Assembly (NCBI RefSeq): GCF_024199925.1
Contig: NZ_JANADR010000001.1
Location: forward strand, 1,612,001 to 1,676,000
Direction: 5' to 3'
Origin: Bradyrhizobium sp. CCGUVB1N3
Lineage (GTDB): Bacteria; Pseudomonadota; Alphaproteobacteria; Rhizobiales; Xanthobacteraceae
Length of the DNA stretch: 64,000 nt
Shown here: positions 26,975 to 35,691 of the stretch, piece by piece
Layout of the letters: each line of letters starts with the position of its first letter
Position numbering within the stretch: the first letter of the stretch is position 1
The notes under the pieces: generated by a model
Database searches by the model: none
What the model was told of the DNA's origin: nothing
Seen by the model: only the letters and a program-made list of their open reading frames with translations
Program-made: the position numbers and the translations under genes

Positions 26975-27673
26975 ATGTTAACGCGCAAACAATACGAGCT
27001 TCTGCGGTTCATCAGTGAGCGCCTCAAGGAAAGCGGCGTGCCGCCCTCCTTCGACGAGATGAAGGACGCGCTCGATCTGCGCTCGAAGTCGGGCATCCAC
27101 CGCCTGATCACCGCGCTGGAAGAGCGCGGCTTCATCCGCCGCCTGCCCAACCGCGCGCGCGCCATCGAGGTCATCAAGCTGCCCGAGCTTCAGGCCGCAG
27201 GCGCAGGCCGCCGCGGCTTCACGCCCAGCGTCATCGAAGGCAATCTCGGCAAGGTGCGGGGCGCAAGCGCTCCGGTTGATGACGGCGAGCGTCCGGTCGC
27301 CGTGCCCGTGATGGGACGGATCGCGGCCGGCACGCCAATCGAGGCATTGCAGACCCGCAGCCACACCATCAGCGTGCCTCCGGACATGCTCGGCTCCGGC
27401 GAGCACTACGCGCTCGAGGTGCGCGGCGATTCGATGGTCGACGCCGGCATCCTGGATGGCGACATGGCGCTGATCCAGCGCAACGAGACCGCTGATACCG
27501 GCGATATCGTGGTGGCGCTGATCGACGACGAGGAAGCGACGCTCAAGCGCTTCCGCCGGCGCGGTGCGTCGATCGCGCTGGAGCCCGCCAACACCGCCTA
27601 TGAGGTGCGCATCCTGCCGCCGAACCGGGTGAAGATTCAGGGCAAGCTGATCGGGCTGTACCGGAAGTACTGA
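26975..27673 (+). CDS. lexA: SOS repressor LexA
   Basis: 232 residues. The N-terminal winged helix begins [20 protein letters not shown] and has the recognition region [21 protein letters not shown] linker longer than in E. coli leads to the S24 self-cleavage domain: scissile Ala-Gly in [11 protein letters not shown], catalytic Ser in [14 protein letters not shown] and Lys in [11 protein letters not shown]. RecA-stimulated cleavage relieves repression after DNA damage. The ATG at 26975 gives the conserved N-terminus; a TTG nine bases upstream is less likely. The upstream SOS box indicates autoregulation. Confidence 0.98.
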   Translation: MLTRKQYELLRFISERLKESGVPPSFDEMKDALDLRSKSGIHRLITALEERGFIRRLPNRARAIEVIKLPELQAAGAGRRGFTPSVIEGNLGKVRGASAPVDDGERPVAVPVMGRIAAGTPIEALQTRSHTISVPPDMLGSGEHYALEVRGDSMVDAGILDGDMALIQRNETADTGDIVVALIDDEEATLKRFRRRGASIALEPANTAYEVRILPPNRVKIQGKLIGLYRKY

Positions 27674-27841
27674 TGGCCCGGCAGATCGCCGGCTATCGCG
27701 CAGCAACACGGGCGGACGGATTGTCCGCTCCGGCGGGATAGTGTTTTCACTTCGGGTGCGATTATCCCCACACCTGCGCGGAGCTAGATCCTCAAGCATC
27801 GCAGGCGCGAGAGCGCTGTGCACGATGCAGAGGAAAAACCC

Positions 27842-28048
27842 ATGCGACAGATGATTTTGAGCGTGATCACGGCGGCCTTGATCGCGGGATCGGCATCCGC
27901 AAGCGACGCAGCGCAACACCACCATCCCGTTCGCAAGACGGAGCAGGTAGCGACCAGTGCGCCATTCCGCAATGCCAACAATGCGATCGCACCTGCGGCG
28001 CAGGCGAGCTGGCCCTATTCGGGGTACTCGGCTCCCGCCGGCCGCTGA
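27842..28048 (+). CDS. Small exported hypothetical protein
   Basis: 68 residues. MRQMILSVITAALIAGSASA is a clear signal peptide with a cleavage site near ASA-SD. The mature part of about 47 residues contains HHHPVRKTEQ and ends with WPYSGYSAPAGR, Ala- and Pro-rich and probably unstructured. The ATG at 27842 has GAGGA about 7 bases upstream; a GTG 24 bases earlier would disrupt the signal peptide. The His run could bind metal, but nothing else supports that. It follows lexA by 168 bp. Confidence 0.6.
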   Translation: MRQMILSVITAALIAGSASASDAAQHHHPVRKTEQVATSAPFRNANNAIAPAAQASWPYSGYSAPAGR

Positions 28049-28260
28049 TGAAAGCTCGCGTGAGTGAATGGTGTGAACCAAGATAGAGTCACGGCGGGAG
28101 GCTTTGTTCCTCGTTAGCCGGGAAAGATAAAGTGATCGGGCAACGCGCAGACGAGCCGCAGATTTGCCCACAAACGCGATACACTCGGAGGCTTCCACTC
28201 TGATAGAGGCCTGCGCCTCCGGGGGGCGCGGACCTGCTATCTCGCATGAGGAGCACTCCG

Positions 28261-28698
28261 ATGTGTGACTACAGCCTGCATGCCGTTGCGACCCGCCCCG
28301 CTCAAGTCGGCGAGACGATCGTCACGACAACCTTCCGCGGCACCTCGACGCGTGGATTTGCGTCGGAGCGTGATCTCTCGGTTGCCGTCTGCCTTCTGCC
28401 CGGCACCGAGCTCGCCTTCGCCGACAACGTCCGCTACGACAATCGCTGGATCTGGACGCGCACCGTCAACTCGCGCGTCGGCAAGTTCGGCAAGGTCGAT
28501 CCGCACATTCCCGATCGTCATCATGATGCGATCGAATTCCCCGACGGCAACTACGTGCTGGTGACGCAGCTCGTCGAAGGCCAGCGTGCCACGGTTCTGC
28601 AACTGCCGGTAACGCAGCCGCTCGGCGAGAAGATAGAGCAGCCCGCCGTCGAGCAGCACACGACCCAAACGCCCACGACACGCCTGCCGATCGGCTGA
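28261..28698 (+). CDS. Conserved hypothetical protein
   Basis: 145 residues starting MCDYSLHAVATRPAQVGETI, with no signal peptide or membrane span. The centre is rich in short beta-like segments (DLSVAVCLLPGTELAFADNV, KVDPHIPDRHHDAIEFPDGN), and the C-terminus is Gln- and Thr-rich. I recognise it as a type of protein that recurs in Bradyrhizobium but know no function. A GAGGAG site lies upstream of the ATG. It is convergent with comEC; only 8 bp separate their stops. Confidence 0.65.
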   Translation: MCDYSLHAVATRPAQVGETIVTTTFRGTSTRGFASERDLSVAVCLLPGTELAFADNVRYDNRWIWTRTVNSRVGKFGKVDPHIPDRHHDAIEFPDGNYVLVTQLVEGQRATVLQLPVTQPLGEKIEQPAVEQHTTQTPTTRLPIG

Positions 28699-28706
28699 CG
28701 CGTCTT

Positions 28707-30986
28707 CTAGTCCTCGGCCTGCAGGTCGGCCTCCGACGGCGTAGCGTCTTTGCTGCGTGGAGTAGCCGGCCGCGGTGCGAGGCTGAGCTCGAAATCGCTA
28801 TCGCCGGCCCCAGCCGGCGACCAGGGGCGGTTTGCGCCTCTTGCTTTCACCGTTTGCAGCGTGAAACCGTCGCCACTGCGCGACAGCACGAGCGCGCCTT
28901 GCGTCTTCAGACGCTCGCGATCCACGACCATCGCCGCGCAATCGGTTGCTGCCGGCTTCGCCGTCACCACCAACGCGGCACGGCTGCAATCATCGGCCAG
29001 CGCATCGACGCGCAGCGACAGCGCGACAAGACGACCATCGGCGAGCGGCGTCACGCAACCGCCCTCGTCGCATGAGACGCCGTCGGCGAGCGAGGTATCG
29101 GTCGCGCTGCGCGAATCGGCATCGGCTGCAAGCCACTCCTTGAGAAGAAAATTGTCCTTGCCGGTTCGGATCAGGTGCAGTTGGCCATCCTTGCCTCGCA
29201 CCGCGACGCTGCGGCCGTCGCCTGCGATCAGGATGTCGGGCTGGCGCACGTGCAGCGCCCAGCCAATCGCGAGCGCCAGCACGACGGCGCCCGCCCAGCG
29301 CAGCGGCGTGCGCAACAAGCCCATCAGAACGAGGCCGACGCTGGCGGCAATCAGCGGACCGGTCCCGAAGGCGGTGATGCGGCCGACGGCGCCCGGTAAC
29401 GCCGCGACCCAGCGTGTCACAACGACCATCCAGTCGATGCCGATCCCCATCAGCCACCAGAACACGCCATCGAGCCCGAACGGCGCTGCGATCAGCCCCA
29501 AAAGTCCGGCGGGCATCACCAGCGCCGAGACCACCGGCATCGCCGCGAGATTGGCGAGTACGCCGTAGGGCGTGACGCGGTGGAAATGGAAGGCGGCATA
29601 GGGCGTGGTCGCGAGCCCCGCGATCAGCGAGGCCATCAGCAGCATGACGAGCTCGCGGCCACCCCAGAGCGCGATGCGCGCGGTGGCGGAATCGTCGGGC
29701 GACGCGAACAGGTTCGGCATGCCGATCTGCACCAGCGCGACAAGACCAAGCGTTGCCGCGAACGACATCTGGAAACTGGGGTGAACCAGGGCCTCCGGCG
29801 CGACCGCGAGCACGATCATCGCGGCAACCGCCAGCGTGCGGAAGGTGATGGCGCGTCGATCGACCATCACCGCGATCAGCACCACCGCTGTCATGAAAAA
29901 CGAGCGCTGTGTCGCGACCTCCGCGCCGGACAGCAGCAGGTAGAACGCGGCGGCCACAAGTGCTGCCGCAGCCGACCATTTCTTGATCGGATAGCCCGCC
30001 GCAAATCCCGGGACCAGCGCCAGCAGCGCGCGCACCGCAAAGAACACGACGCCGGCGACGACCGCCATGTGGTAGCCGGAGATCGACAGCACGTGCCCGA
30101 GGCCGGAGATGAACATCGCGTCGTTGACGGGCTCGGTGATTGCGTCGCGCCGCCCGGTGAGGAGCGCGGTGGCAATCGCACGATTGTCGCCGTCGAGCGT
30201 GGCGCGGATGCGCGCGTCGATCGCATCGCGCAGGCCCTGCATGATCGCGGCATAGCGCAGCCGCAAGCCTCCGGTCTCCGGTGGCGCGGCGACCGTGATC
30301 GCCCCCATTGCAAAGCCTGACGCGCCGATGCCCTGAAAGAACATGTCGCGGGAGAAATCGTAGCTGCCGGGCCGCAGCGGCGCGAGCGGCGGCATCAGCC
30401 GCGCCTTGAGTTGCACGAAGCTGCCGACCTCCGGCGCTGTGCCCTTGCGCACCGACAGCCGCACACGCTCGAGCTGGATGTCGCCGCGCTGCGCCTCCAT
30501 CGCCGTCACGCGCAACACGAAGCGGTCGGTGCGCTCGCGGATATCGCGCGTCTCGACGAAGCCGGATAGCGCCACCGAATAGAGCGGCTTTGCCAGAACG
30601 GTGTGAGCAATGCGCGCAGTTTTCCAGGTCGCCGTGGCAAAGCCTGCGGCGATTGCGGCGATCATCATGGCGGGTGCGAACAACCGGCTCCGCCGCAACA
30701 GCACGGCGCCTGCCATGAGCACCAGTGCCGTGATCGCGGCGACCGAGAGCACGGGTTCGTGGTCGGCGGCAAAATAGAGAGCAATCCCGGTACCGAAGGC
30801 CACGGGCACCCACGGCAGCAGCCGCCCCGCGCCGGCTTCCGCCTTGGCCCATCCGCGCAATGTCTCGGCCAGCGACGACCACGCGCCAAAGCCTGCCGGC
30901 ACAAGGCCGCCAGCCGACGCGGCACGGCCCGTTGGCCATGTCCCGGCAATCCCTTGCGAGCGGTGTGGCCGGGAAGGCTCCGCCAT
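28707..30986 (-). CDS. comEC: ComEC/Rec2-family DNA uptake channel protein
   Basis: 759 residues. An N-terminal DUF4131 region with several membrane spans and an OB-like part (FVETRDIRERTDRFVLRVTA) leads to the competence core (FISGLGHVLSISGYHMAVVAGV, ALLTGRRDAI, LLSGAEVATQRSFFMTAVVL) with about ten more spans. In naturally competent bacteria ComEC moves single-stranded DNA across the inner membrane. The C-terminal 150 residues do not contain the HxHxDH metal motif of the beta-lactamase-like domain, a variation common in alphaproteobacteria. Competence of this organism is not shown. Confidence 0.9.
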   Translation of the reverse strand: MAEPSRPHRSQGIAGTWPTGRAASAGGLVPAGFGAWSSLAETLRGWAKAEAGAGRLLPWVPVAFGTGIALYFAADHEPVLSVAAITALVLMAGAVLLRRSRLFAPAMMIAAIAAGFATATWKTARIAHTVLAKPLYSVALSGFVETRDIRERTDRFVLRVTAMEAQRGDIQLERVRLSVRKGTAPEVGSFVQLKARLMPPLAPLRPGSYDFSRDMFFQGIGASGFAMGAITVAAPPETGGLRLRYAAIMQGLRDAIDARIRATLDGDNRAIATALLTGRRDAITEPVNDAMFISGLGHVLSISGYHMAVVAGVVFFAVRALLALVPGFAAGYPIKKWSAAAALVAAAFYLLLSGAEVATQRSFFMTAVVLIAVMVDRRAITFRTLAVAAMIVLAVAPEALVHPSFQMSFAATLGLVALVQIGMPNLFASPDDSATARIALWGGRELVMLLMASLIAGLATTPYAAFHFHRVTPYGVLANLAAMPVVSALVMPAGLLGLIAAPFGLDGVFWWLMGIGIDWMVVVTRWVAALPGAVGRITAFGTGPLIAASVGLVLMGLLRTPLRWAGAVVLALAIGWALHVRQPDILIAGDGRSVAVRGKDGQLHLIRTGKDNFLLKEWLAADADSRSATDTSLADGVSCDEGGCVTPLADGRLVALSLRVDALADDCSRAALVVTAKPAATDCAAMVVDRERLKTQGALVLSRSGDGFTLQTVKARGANRPWSPAGAGDSDFELSLAPRPATPRSKDATPSEADLQAED

Positions 30987-31079
30987 TCCTGCACCTTACG
31001 ATACGCGACGGGTGCGGAGGCTACCGGAAGGCGCGGGGATGCGAATAGCCGAACGAAAAGGGAACCGGTCGAGGGGCCG

Positions 31080-31313
31080 CTACTTTTCCTCTTCCATCGT
31101 CACGGCCACCGCTGCCTTGGCGGAAAGCCGGACCTTGTTGCCCTCGACATCGGCTACGAGGCCCTTGTCGATGAAGTGATGATGGCCCTTGTGACTGCCC
31201 TCGCCGCTGTCCTTTTTAGTCAGCTTGATGCGGTTGCCTTCGACACGGTCGACGGTGCCGATATGAACGCCGTCGGCGCCGATCACTTCCATATGCTCTG
31301 CGATGGTCTGCAT
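31080..31313 (-). CDS. DUF2171 domain protein
   Basis: 77 residues. The domain appears as IAEHMEVIGADGVHIGTVDR, then GNRIKLTKKDS, HHHFIDKGLVADVEGNKVRL and a short acidic tail. It resembles PRC-barrel-like small beta proteins found with stress genes in rhizobia. The function is unknown. It lies between comEC and the MHS transporter gene. Other small proteins of stress-related type, such as the SPW-repeat protein, are within 3 kb. Confidence 0.85.
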   Translation of the reverse strand: MQTIAEHMEVIGADGVHIGTVDRVEGNRIKLTKKDSGEGSHKGHHHFIDKGLVADVEGNKVRLSAKAAVAVTMEEEK

Positions 31314-31702
31314 CGTGCGGGATCCTCTTCTGCAGCCCTCACAACGCCTGAGAGACCTTTCCGTTCGCCGCTCACCGTAGGTCGCGGAGAATCTGAGCCC
31401 TTGCGACCTCCTCGCAAAACGCCTCGTGTCAGGTCGATTGCGCCGAAAGTCTCATAAGTTGCCGACCCCTGGTGGGACTACACTACGGTTCCCCGCCTCC
31501 CCGACAGACGGGCAAGGCAGTGGTGGCTCGCGGTTCTTAGGCCGCTGGAGCTCATCTCAGGTGACGCAAAGCGCGCCTGGGATCAGACGTTGCCGACGCA
31601 ACTCCTTGAACTGGCGCCTGCGACGCCGCGCATCACGCTCTTCCGCGAGAACACGACCGCTGAAACGAGCGAGGAGACGTTTTGAAACCATAGGAGTTGC
31701 AC
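31314..31702. other. Non-coding gap upstream of the MHS transporter gene
   Basis: 389 bp between the divergent DUF2171 and MHS transporter genes. No reading frame with credible codon use or start site is seen. It must hold both promoters; no repeat or obvious operator was recognised. Confidence 0.5.
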
Positions 31703-33025
31703 ATGCAGGTACCGAGCGATTTTCGCCGCGTGATCATCGCTGCATCGGTGGGAAACGTAATCGAATGGTATGACTTCTATATCTTTGGCAGCCTGGCCGC
31801 AGTTCTCTCGGTCAAGTTCTTCGAGCAATCCCATCCGGTTGCAGCCCTGCTCAGCACCATCGCGCTGTTCACCGCAGGATTTCTGATCCGCCCGCTGGGG
31901 GCCTTCCTCTTCGGATGGATGGGTGACCGGGTCGGCCGCAAATACACCTTTCTCATCACGCTCAGCGGAATGGGACTGGGCACAGGCGCAATCGGATTGA
32001 TCCCGACCTACCAGTCGATCGGCCTGACGGCCGCGTTCGCTCTGTTCGGCCTGCGCATGATCCAGGGCCTGTGCCTGGGCGGCGAATATGGCGGCGCCAT
32101 CACCTACGTTGCCGAGCATGTGCCGGACGATCGGCGCGGCTACTACACCGGGTGGCTGCAGACCTCTCCAACGCTCGGCATCGTGGTGTCGCTGGCCGTG
32201 ATCATCCTCACGCGGACCTATGCCGGCAATGAGGCCTTCGACGCATGGGCGTGGCGCGTTCCGTTCCTGGTGTCCTTCCTGCTGGTGGCCATCGCGATCT
32301 ATATCCGCCTCCAGCTCCAGGAGACGCCGATCTTCCAGGAGATCAGGGACCGCGGCCAGATGACGAGGAACCCGTGGAAGGAGGCCTTCCTCAGTTCGAA
32401 CCTCAAATATATCGGCATCGCCGTTGTGGTCCTGATCGGACAGGGCGTGGTCTGGTACAGCGGTCAGTTCTGGGCGCTGTACTTTCTGCAGCAGGTCTCC
32501 AAGGTGGACGCGCTGACTTCCTCCTACATCGTGGGAGCCGCATTGCTCGTTGCGACGCCGAGCCTGATCTTCTTCGGCTGGCTATCGGATCAGATCGGCC
32601 GCAAGCCGGTCATTCTCAGCGGCATGCTGCTCGCCGCCATCACCTACTATCCACTGTATCTGTGGCTTGGATCAGTGACGCAGCCCGGAAACATCAACTA
32701 TGCGACCGCAACCTTCATCATCTTCATCCTCGTTTGCTATGTCGGGATGGTTTATGGGCCGGTGGGCGCGTTTCTGGCGGAATTCTTCCCCGCCAGGATC
32801 CGGTACACGTCGGTCTCCGTGCCGTACCACATCGGCAACGGTTGGGGCGGCGGATTGGTGCCGTTCATCACGTCGGCGGCATTTGCCGCGACCGGCAGCA
32901 TCGGTTACGCCCTGATCTACCCAATCGTGGTGCCCGCGGTGTGCTTCGTGCTCGCCCTCTTCCTGATGCCGGAAACGCACAAGATCAGCATCTGGCAGCC
33001 GATCGAGCCGAGAGCCGCCGAGTGA
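31703..33025 (+). CDS. MFS transporter of the metabolite:H+ symporter (MHS) family
   Basis: 440 residues with 12 membrane segments. The family N-terminus ASVGNVIEWYDFYIFGSLAA and motif A (GWMGDRVGRKYTFLITLSGM) are strong, with RMIQGLCLGGEYGGAITYVAEH in helix 4 and a second-half GWLSDQIGRKPVI. MHS members import dicarboxylates, proline/betaine, shikimate and similar compounds; the substrate here is not known. The ATG at 31703 has GGAG six bases before it. The gene is monocistronic. Confidence 0.9.
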   Translation: MQVPSDFRRVIIAASVGNVIEWYDFYIFGSLAAVLSVKFFEQSHPVAALLSTIALFTAGFLIRPLGAFLFGWMGDRVGRKYTFLITLSGMGLGTGAIGLIPTYQSIGLTAAFALFGLRMIQGLCLGGEYGGAITYVAEHVPDDRRGYYTGWLQTSPTLGIVVSLAVIILTRTYAGNEAFDAWAWRVPFLVSFLLVAIAIYIRLQLQETPIFQEIRDRGQMTRNPWKEAFLSSNLKYIGIAVVVLIGQGVVWYSGQFWALYFLQQVSKVDALTSSYIVGAALLVATPSLIFFGWLSDQIGRKPVILSGMLLAAITYYPLYLWLGSVTQPGNINYATATFIIFILVCYVGMVYGPVGAFLAEFFPARIRYTSVSVPYHIGNGWGGGLVPFITSAAFAATGSIGYALIYPIVVPAVCFVLALFLMPETHKISIWQPIEPRAAE

Positions 33026-33138
33026 TCAAATGATCCCGGTGCAGGACCGCAGGGCCCTGCACCGCACTTCTCTTTCGGCATGCTGGAGCCCATCCCGCCT
33101 CTCGGACCTGAAGCGGAGCACTCGGCTCACGGCTCTTG

Positions 33139-33501
33139 TCAGCCGACCAAGCGATGCCAACGATCGTGCCACCATGTGCTGAAGTCACGATCGGTCATCA
33201 ACTCCCAGACACCGAGCAGGATCACCAATATGCCGGACAGTACGCTGCTCACCGTGGCTGATGGCGACTCATAGTCGATGGTCCAAGGCGCCAGCACCAG
33301 AGCCAGACCCAGCAGCATCTCTCCCCACTCTTCCAGATAGGACGGGATGACAAATGCCTCCAGGGCAAACAGCACGACGCCTAGCCCGAGCGCGATGGTT
33401 ATCCAGACAGCCGCTCCGGACAGGCCCAGGACGAAGGACGACAGGACCAGCCACACGCCGACCAACAGGCTAGCAGCGTCCTGCCAATGTTGGATGCGCA
33501 T
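33139..33501 (-). CDS. SPW-repeat membrane protein
   Basis: 120 residues and four predicted membrane spans arranged as two SPW-like repeats (QDAASLLVGVWLVLSSFVLG and EMLLGLALVLAPWTIDYESP). The protein ends with a Trp- and His-rich segment (DFSTWWHDRWHRLVG). The ATG at 33501 follows GGGAGGTGAG. SPW proteins are inner-membrane proteins of unknown role. It is convergent with the MHS transporter gene. Confidence 0.8.
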   Translation of the reverse strand: MRIQHWQDAASLLVGVWLVLSSFVLGLSGAAVWITIALGLGVVLFALEAFVIPSYLEEWGEMLLGLALVLAPWTIDYESPSATVSSVLSGILVILLGVWELMTDRDFSTWWHDRWHRLVG

Positions 33502-33746
33502 GATGCTCACCTCCCCTCTCCTATTATGTGGGGATTCATTGATGAAAATGCATCCGTCGAACCTGCGTTGTGTTGCCGCGCATGCGATCCGATACGCCCT
33601 CAATCAATCCTAGCCGACACCGGAAAGAGCCCTTGCGAGTGCGCCGCACCAGGATGCACACTTGCTGCGCTTGACAGGTGTCGACGTCTACCGTTCTCGG
33701 CCCCACTCGGTTCGCGTGCTGCCCGGGACAGGAGGGAGATGACGCC

Positions 33747-33980
33747 ATGCGAGAAATGGAAATCCACGACTATGCGCGGCAGTTGCTGGAAGCGCATGGC
33801 CCCAAGGCGATTGCGGAGGCCGCCCAGAACGCCATCGATCTCGAGTCAAAGGGCGAACTCGAACTGGCCAGGACCTGGCGCCATATCGAAGACGCCATGA
33901 AGGCTTATGCGCGGGCCTCACCAAAGTTGAAGCGGCCGGCGCCGTGGCCGCCTGACTCCAGTGCCGCCAAACCGGATTGA
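33747..33980 (+). CDS. Small hypothetical protein, helical
   Basis: 77 residues starting MREMEIHDYARQLLEAHGPK. Almost all helix-forming (AIAEAAQNAIDLESKGELEL, ARTWRHIEDAMKAYARAS) with a Pro-rich tail. GGAGGGAG lies about 9 bases before the ATG. The amphipathic helices suggest a small soluble helical bundle; it resembles rhizobial proteins I can recall only as hypothetical. It is 116 bp upstream of the glutamine synthetase gene on the same strand and may share its transcript. Confidence 0.65.
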   Translation: MREMEIHDYARQLLEAHGPKAIAEAAQNAIDLESKGELELARTWRHIEDAMKAYARASPKLKRPAPWPPDSSAAKPD

Positions 33981-34096
33981 GGCTGGAGCGGCGGCAACAC
34001 AAAGTATGGACCACAATCCGTCGCAAGCCGTTCGGCTGCGGCTGAACGGCAACGCGACCCGCAAGACGGGCATCTCATCATGCTGGGAGCGAAGCC

Positions 34097-35527
34097 ATGG
34101 TTGGAAATTGTGCGACAGCCGAAGATATCCTGAAGGCGATCAAGGACGAGAAGGTCCAGATGATCGACCTGCGGTTCACTGACCTCCCGGGTGTGTGGCA
34201 ACATTTCTCTGTCCCGCCAAGCGCAGTGAGTGTCGATGCCCTCAACGAAGGCATTGGATTCGACGGCTCATCGATCCGCGGCTTCCAGGAGATCCAGGAA
34301 AGCGACATGCTGGTTGTCCCGGATCCGGCGACGGCCTTCGTCGACCCCTATAGTCCGGCGAAGACGCTGGTCCTGATCTGTAACATCCGCGACCCCGTGA
34401 CCGGTCAATCCTATAGCCGCGACCCCCGCTATATCGCCCAAAAGGCCGAAACCTATCTGAAGGGCACCGGACGCGCCGATATCAGTTACTTCGGGCCAGA
34501 AGCTGAGTTCTTCGTCTTCGACGACGTGCGCTACGGACAGGGCATCAACCACGCCTTCCACGAAATCGATTCCAGCGAAGGCAGCTGGAACACGGGCAAG
34601 GACGAAGAGCCGAATCTGGCTCACAAGCCGCGCCCAAAGGAGGGATACTTTCCCGTTCCTCCGACCGACAGCATGCAGGCGCTGCGCACCGAAATGGTGC
34701 TGACGATGGAAGAGCTGGGCATCCAGATCGAAGCCCATCACCATGAAGTGGCAACCGGCGGCCAAAACGAGATCGACATGCGCTTCACCACGCTGACCCG
34801 CATGGCCGACAATTTAATGATCTACAAATACGTGGTGAAGAACACCGCGCATAAGCACGGCAAGACTGCGACGTTCATGCCGAAGCCGCTGTTCGAGGAC
34901 AACGCTTCGGGCATGCACGTTCACCAGTCGCTGTGGAAGGGTGAGACCAATCTGTTCTACGACAAGGGCGACTACGCCGAATTGAGCCAGTTCGCCCGCC
35001 ACTACATCGGCGGGCTCTTGACGCACGCCTGGGCGTTGTGCGGGCTTTGCGCGCCCACAACGAACTCCTACCGGCGTCTGGTGCCGGGCTATGAGGCTCC
35101 GATCAACCTCGTCTACTCCCAGCGCAATCGCTCGGCCTGCTGCCGGATTCCGATGTACTCGCCGAACCCGCGTGCAAAGCGCGTCGAGTTTCGTTCGCCC
35201 GATCCATCCTGCAATCCCTACCTGGCGTTTGCCGCGATGCTGATGGCCGGCCTCGACGGTATCGACAATCGGATCGACCCCGGCAGCCCCATCGACAAGA
35301 ACCTCTATGACCTCCCACCTGCCGAAGCGAAAGAAGTGAAGTCGACACCGGGATCGCTGGACCAGGCGCTGGAGGCGCTCGAGCGCGATCACGCGTTCCT
35401 GCTGCGCGGCGGCGTCTTCACCGCCGATGTGATCGAAACCTGGCTCGACTACAAGCGAAAGAAGGAGATCGACCCGATCCGGCTGCGACCGCATCCTTAT
35501 GAGTTCCATCTCTACTATGACATTTAG
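34097..35527 (+). CDS. glnA: Type I glutamine synthetase, actinobacterial-like paralogue
   Basis: 476 residues, a full-length GSI that makes glutamine from glutamate, ammonia and ATP. Active-site blocks are [55 protein letters not shown] and [20 protein letters not shown]. Tyr404 in NLYDLPP is at the adenylylation position. As I recall the families, [28 protein letters not shown] and the C-terminus [13 protein letters not shown] resemble actinobacterial GlnA1 more than the usual rhizobial GlnA (which ends near HPVEFDMYYSL). No glnB is adjacent. An inverted repeat GCCGTTC/GAACGGC (34027-34050) lies 47 bp upstream. It is probably a second, acquired GS; its physiological role is unclear. Confidence 0.93.
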   Translation: MVGNCATAEDILKAIKDEKVQMIDLRFTDLPGVWQHFSVPPSAVSVDALNEGIGFDGSSIRGFQEIQESDMLVVPDPATAFVDPYSPAKTLVLICNIRDPVTGQSYSRDPRYIAQKAETYLKGTGRADISYFGPEAEFFVFDDVRYGQGINHAFHEIDSSEGSWNTGKDEEPNLAHKPRPKEGYFPVPPTDSMQALRTEMVLTMEELGIQIEAHHHEVATGGQNEIDMRFTTLTRMADNLMIYKYVVKNTAHKHGKTATFMPKPLFEDNASGMHVHQSLWKGETNLFYDKGDYAELSQFARHYIGGLLTHAWALCGLCAPTTNSYRRLVPGYEAPINLVYSQRNRSACCRIPMYSPNPRAKRVEFRSPDPSCNPYLAFAAMLMAGLDGIDNRIDPGSPIDKNLYDLPPAEAKEVKSTPGSLDQALEALERDHAFLLRGGVFTADVIETWLDYKRKKEIDPIRLRPHPYEFHLYYDI

Positions 35528-35557
35528 TGCTGTGCCCTGACGCTTTGTCCTCCCGTC

Positions 35558-35669
35558 ATTCCGGGGGCGCGGGCAAAGCCCGCGACCCCCGGAATCCAGA
35601 GGCTATGTGCTCGGAGTCTCGACAACTTCGTCATTCCGGGTTCGCGCCGCGCGCGCCCCGGAACGACGA
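35558..35669. repeat. Two CATTCCGG-type palindromic intergenic repeats
   Basis: Unit one (35558-35595) pairs ATTCCGGGGG with CCCCCGGAAT and GCGGGC with GCCCGC around AAA. Unit two (35631-35669) pairs TCATTCCGGG with CCCCGGAACGA, enclosing a GC-rich loop. Both look like the CGTCATTCCGGG dispersed element that I recall as frequent in Bradyrhizobium. They fill the gap after glnA and could end its transcript. Confidence 0.7.
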
Positions 35670-35691
35670 GACGTACTGTTAGACGGCGATC

